This document shows, piece after piece, positions 6,096 to 8,126 of a stretch of 8,126 nt of DNA. The stretch comes from Caldilineaceae bacterium (GTDB lineage Bacteria; Chloroflexota; Anaerolineae; Caldilineales; Caldilineaceae). The position numbers were made by a program, and so were the translations under genes. Under the pieces are notes generated by a model, which saw nothing but the letters and a program-made list of their open reading frames with translations, had not been told where the DNA came from and did no database searches. The stretch covers positions 1-8,126 of the forward strand of contig JAHEML010000128.1 of NCBI GenBank assembly GCA_024643705.1. Reading direction: 5' to 3'. Each line of letters starts with the position of its first letter. Positions within the stretch are counted from its first letter, which is position 1.

Positions 6096-7436
6096 TTAAG
6101 AATCTTTCGTCTCGCTCCGTTTCCGTACCCGCATCTTGACACCAGGCCGGGGTTCCAGGGTTGTCGCCATGTGGGGATGGACCTTGCCTGGCAGCAGCTC
6201 CAAATCAAAATCCCGCAGGACTTTGCCCAACACAGCCTTAGCTTCAACCTGGGCAAAAGTGGCACCAACACAGTTGCGGGAGCCACCGCCAAAGGGGATG
6301 TAGGCAAACGCTGGTGGTGCGCTTGCCCCTTGGGACCGATCAAAACGGGCCGGGCAAAAGGACTCTGGGTCGTCCCAGAGCGCCGGATCCCTATGGGTCA
6401 GGTAGATCGGAAACATCACTCGGTTGTCCTGGGGAACTGGATAGCCGCCCACTTCGGTATCGTGTGCGGCCCGCCGATTGCCCACTGGCAGTGGTGGGTA
6501 GAGGCGCAGGGTCTCCTTGAGCACCGTGTCCAGATAGGTCAACTCCCGCAATTGCTCGGGGGTAGGTGGGTCGTTGGTCAAGACAGAGCGCGCCTCAGCC
6601 TGGGCTTGGGAAAGGGCATCCGGATGGCAGCCTAGCAGATAGAGTGCCCAGGCCAATAGCGCGGTGCTGGTATCGTGACCGGCCACAACCATTGTCATGA
6701 GCTGATCGCGAATCAGATCGTCATCCATTCCCTCGCCATTTTCCTGATGGCCAACCAGAACCGAGAGCAGATCATCCCCAAGCTCGCCAGTTTCGGCATA
6801 GGATACCCGCCGCTCCCGGATGATGCGAAAGAGATATTCATCCAACGCAGCAATATCCTTCTTGTATCCGGGGCGGGGCATGCCGGGCCATAGCAACCAG
6901 GCACCGGGCGCAATATATTCAACAGAACGAATGACCGGCAGCCAGAGTCGTTCCATCTCCGGGCGAAAGTCCACAGCAAAGACCGTCTCCATCAGAATCA
7001 GCAAGGCGGCCTTGCGCATTTCCACCAACATATCCACCACCCCGTCTTCGGTCCAGCTTTCCGTAATGCTCGCGGTGCAGGACCAAAAGGCTGGAATATG
7101 ACCGTGGACCGGCCCCCGCAGAAGAGTCGGTTCCATCACGTTACGCAAACAATCATGCAGTTCGCCATCGGCGACCAGCAGGCCATTGCGCAACAGACGA
7201 GAGACAGGGTCGCTTTCTGTACGCCATAGAAAGTCTTGCCGGTGGGTATGTAAAATATGCCGGTTGTTCTCCGGCCCCACAAGGACAATCGGCTTGAAGC
7301 CAGGCAGAATGATTTGAAAGGCGTTACCCAAATGTTTACGCATGGCAGCCAGACCAGCCAATAGGGAACGGTCCCGGCCCATGGCGCGCAGCACAGCCAG
7401 GCCCGGCAGACCAGATAGGGTAGGGAGAGAGGGCAT
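6096..7436 (-). CDS. Cytochrome P450, candidate carotenoid hydroxylase
   Basis: The protein has 446 residues from ATG 7436; a TTG six codons upstream is a less likely start. It is a soluble-type bacterial P450 without a signal anchor. Visible motifs are the I-helix oxygen-activation motif AGHDTST (about residues 252-258), the K-helix ExxR as ETLR (308-311), the meander CPARFDR (361-367), and the heme-binding loop FGGGSRNCVG with cysteine ligand at about 389. All catalytic landmarks are intact. It lies 122 bases after crtI and 61 bases before the lycopene cyclase on the same strand. Hydroxylation or other oxidation of a carotenoid is therefore the best guess, by analogy with CYP175A1, the beta-carotene hydroxylase of Thermus. 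The substrate is inferred from context only. No ferredoxin or ferredoxin reductase partner is in the window. Confidence 0.92.
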   Translation of the reverse strand: MPSLPTLSGLPGLAVLRAMGRDRSLLAGLAAMRKHLGNAFQIILPGFKPIVLVGPENNRHILHTHRQDFLWRTESDPVSRLLRNGLLVADGELHDCLRNVMEPTLLRGPVHGHIPAFWSCTASITESWTEDGVVDMLVEMRKAALLILMETVFAVDFRPEMERLWLPVIRSVEYIAPGAWLLWPGMPRPGYKKDIAALDEYLFRIIRERRVSYAETGELGDDLLSVLVGHQENGEGMDDDLIRDQLMTMVVAGHDTSTALLAWALYLLGCHPDALSQAQAEARSVLTNDPPTPEQLRELTYLDTVLKETLRLYPPLPVGNRRAAHDTEVGGYPVPQDNRVMFPIYLTHRDPALWDDPESFCPARFDRSQGASAPPAFAYIPFGGGSRNCVGATFAQVEAKAVLGKVLRDFDLELLPGKVHPHMATTLEPRPGVKMRVRKRSETKDS

Positions 7437-7558
7437 AAGATGGTTTCCAATCAAAATGTGAGCGAACAGGAGATTCGGTGCCGGGAGATCGAGTGAGTAG
7501 AGATGAAGTGATTATCCAGGGTCGGATATTCACCGCGCCATCTCTCAATCTTCAATCT

Positions 7559-8126
7559 CTAGTTTTGGCAGATCAGGTTTTCTGCGATCTTCGAAGACGA
7601 CAGCACACCGGGCAGCCCCGCGCCGGGATGAGTCCCCGCGCCCACAAAGTAGAGGTTGTCGATGTCCTCGGAGCGGTTGTGAGGCCGAAACCAGGCCGAC
7701 TGGGTCAGAATTGGCTCCACAGAAAAGGCCGATCCTTTGTGGCTGTTCAGGGTATTTTGGAAATGCAGCGGATCAATGTAGTGCTCGGCAACGATATTTT
7801 CCTGAAGATCGGGCAGGTAATTTTTTTCCAAAAAGGACATAATCTTATTCCGGTACGGCCGGGCCGCCTTTGCCCAGTCGATGCCAGCGTCCAGGTGTGG
7901 CACAGGAGACAGGACGTAGAACCCTTCGTGTCCTTCCGGCGCAGTCGTGGGATCGGTCAATGTGGGCATATGCAAATAGAGTGAGAAGTCATCCGCCAAG
8001 CTCTTTCTGTGGAAAATATCGTCGAGCAATCCTTCGTAACGGTCGCCCAAAATGATGTTGTGATGGGCCAGAGCGCTGTCGGTGTAGCGCCGCTTTGTGC
8101 CAAAATAGATGACAAAGAGGCTCATG
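7559..8126 (-). CDS. crtI: Phytoene desaturase CrtI, C-terminal part
   Basis: The window cuts the gene, and only the last 189 codons are present, ending with TAG at 7559. The ATG at 8125 is an internal Met in the conserved block MSLFVIYFGTKRRY, not the start. Other bacterial CrtI blocks in order are AHHNIILGDRYEGLLDDIF, DDFSLYLHMPT, FYVLSPVPHLD, GSAFSVEPILTQSAWFRPHN and the C-terminal FAD-binding motif LYFVGAGTHPGAGLPGV. The enzyme uses FAD to introduce double bonds into phytoene, normally giving lycopene. The number of desaturation steps cannot be read here. The N-terminal nucleotide-binding fold and any crtB or crtE would lie beyond the right edge. It heads the visible part of a probable crtI-P450-cyclase operon. 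Confidence 0.93.
   Translation of the reverse strand, partial: MSLFVIYFGTKRRYTDSALAHHNIILGDRYEGLLDDIFHRKSLADDFSLYLHMPTLTDPTTAPEGHEGFYVLSPVPHLDAGIDWAKAARPYRNKIMSFLEKNYLPDLQENIVAEHYIDPLHFQNTLNSHKGSAFSVEPILTQSAWFRPHNRSEDIDNLYFVGAGTHPGAGLPGVLSSSKIAENLICQN

Noticed and set aside
6035..6343. N-terminal extension of the lycopene cyclase frame into the P450 gene
   Set aside because: The extra 103 codons overlap the conserved C-terminus of the P450 and do not resemble cyclase sequence. GTG at 6034 has a GGAG ribosome binding site and begins a membrane helix.
7437..7558. Separate promoter for the P450 gene in the 122-base gap after crtI
   Set aside because: A GATAAT-like -10 is present but has no acceptable -35 at 16-18 bases, and TTGAAG has no good -10 at the right distance. 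The gap shows only a short AGATTGA tandem repeat.
1..8126. CRISPR array, tRNA/rRNA genes, insertion sequence or integron attC site
   Set aside because: No regularly spaced repeats, tRNA-like cloverleaf, transposase or integrase motif, or matched RYYYAAC/GTTRRRY ends were found.

Overview
The window reads as bacterial chromosome with tightly packed genes, overlapping stop/start codons and moderately high G+C. A fused CrtYcd-type lycopene cyclase beside a bacterial CrtI, a DUF58 protein and a GAAC-N4-GTTC operator together suggest a member of the Chloroflexota (Anaerolineae/Caldilineae-like). That placement is inference only, because no rRNA or marker gene is present.

Layout. Left part, + strand: the 3' part of a DUF58 protein gene (2-1198), with a perfect 28-bp palindrome in its last codons. 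It is followed by a well-formed sigma70-type promoter (1251-1279) carrying a LexA/SOS-like box in its spacer, a leader with three stem-loops, and a small DUF1801/YdhG-like gene (1407-1850). Middle part, - strand: a three-gene operon transcribed leftward from a near-consensus promoter (4964-4992). Its order is NTF2/SnoaL-like protein, classical SDR oxidoreductase, CrtI/CrtISO/RetSat-like FAD oxidoreductase. The genes are joined by GTGA and ATGA overlaps, so they are probably translationally coupled. Next comes a 329-bp intergenic stretch (4917-5245) with hairpins and the promoter. Right part, - strand: the end of a carotenoid gene cluster, in transcription order crtI (only the last 189 codons inside the window), a cytochrome P450 and a fused lycopene cyclase.

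How the genes may work together. CrtI desaturates phytoene to lycopene. The fused CrtYcd-type enzyme would cyclise lycopene to beta- or gamma-carotene. The P450 sits where a carotenoid hydroxylase or ketolase gene is often found, so it is a good candidate for adding oxygen to the ring or chain, in the manner of CYP175A1 of Thermus. The NTF2-SDR-FAD operon downstream on the same strand has its own promoter. It encodes a second CrtI-superfamily flavoenzyme and an SDR of the retinol-dehydrogenase type, and could further modify a polyene or another lipid. Its substrate cannot be read from the sequence. The left-hand + strand genes appear unrelated to pigment synthesis. The most noteworthy signals are this three-gene redox operon, the P450 inside the carotenoid cluster, and the SOS-like promoter of the DUF1801 gene.
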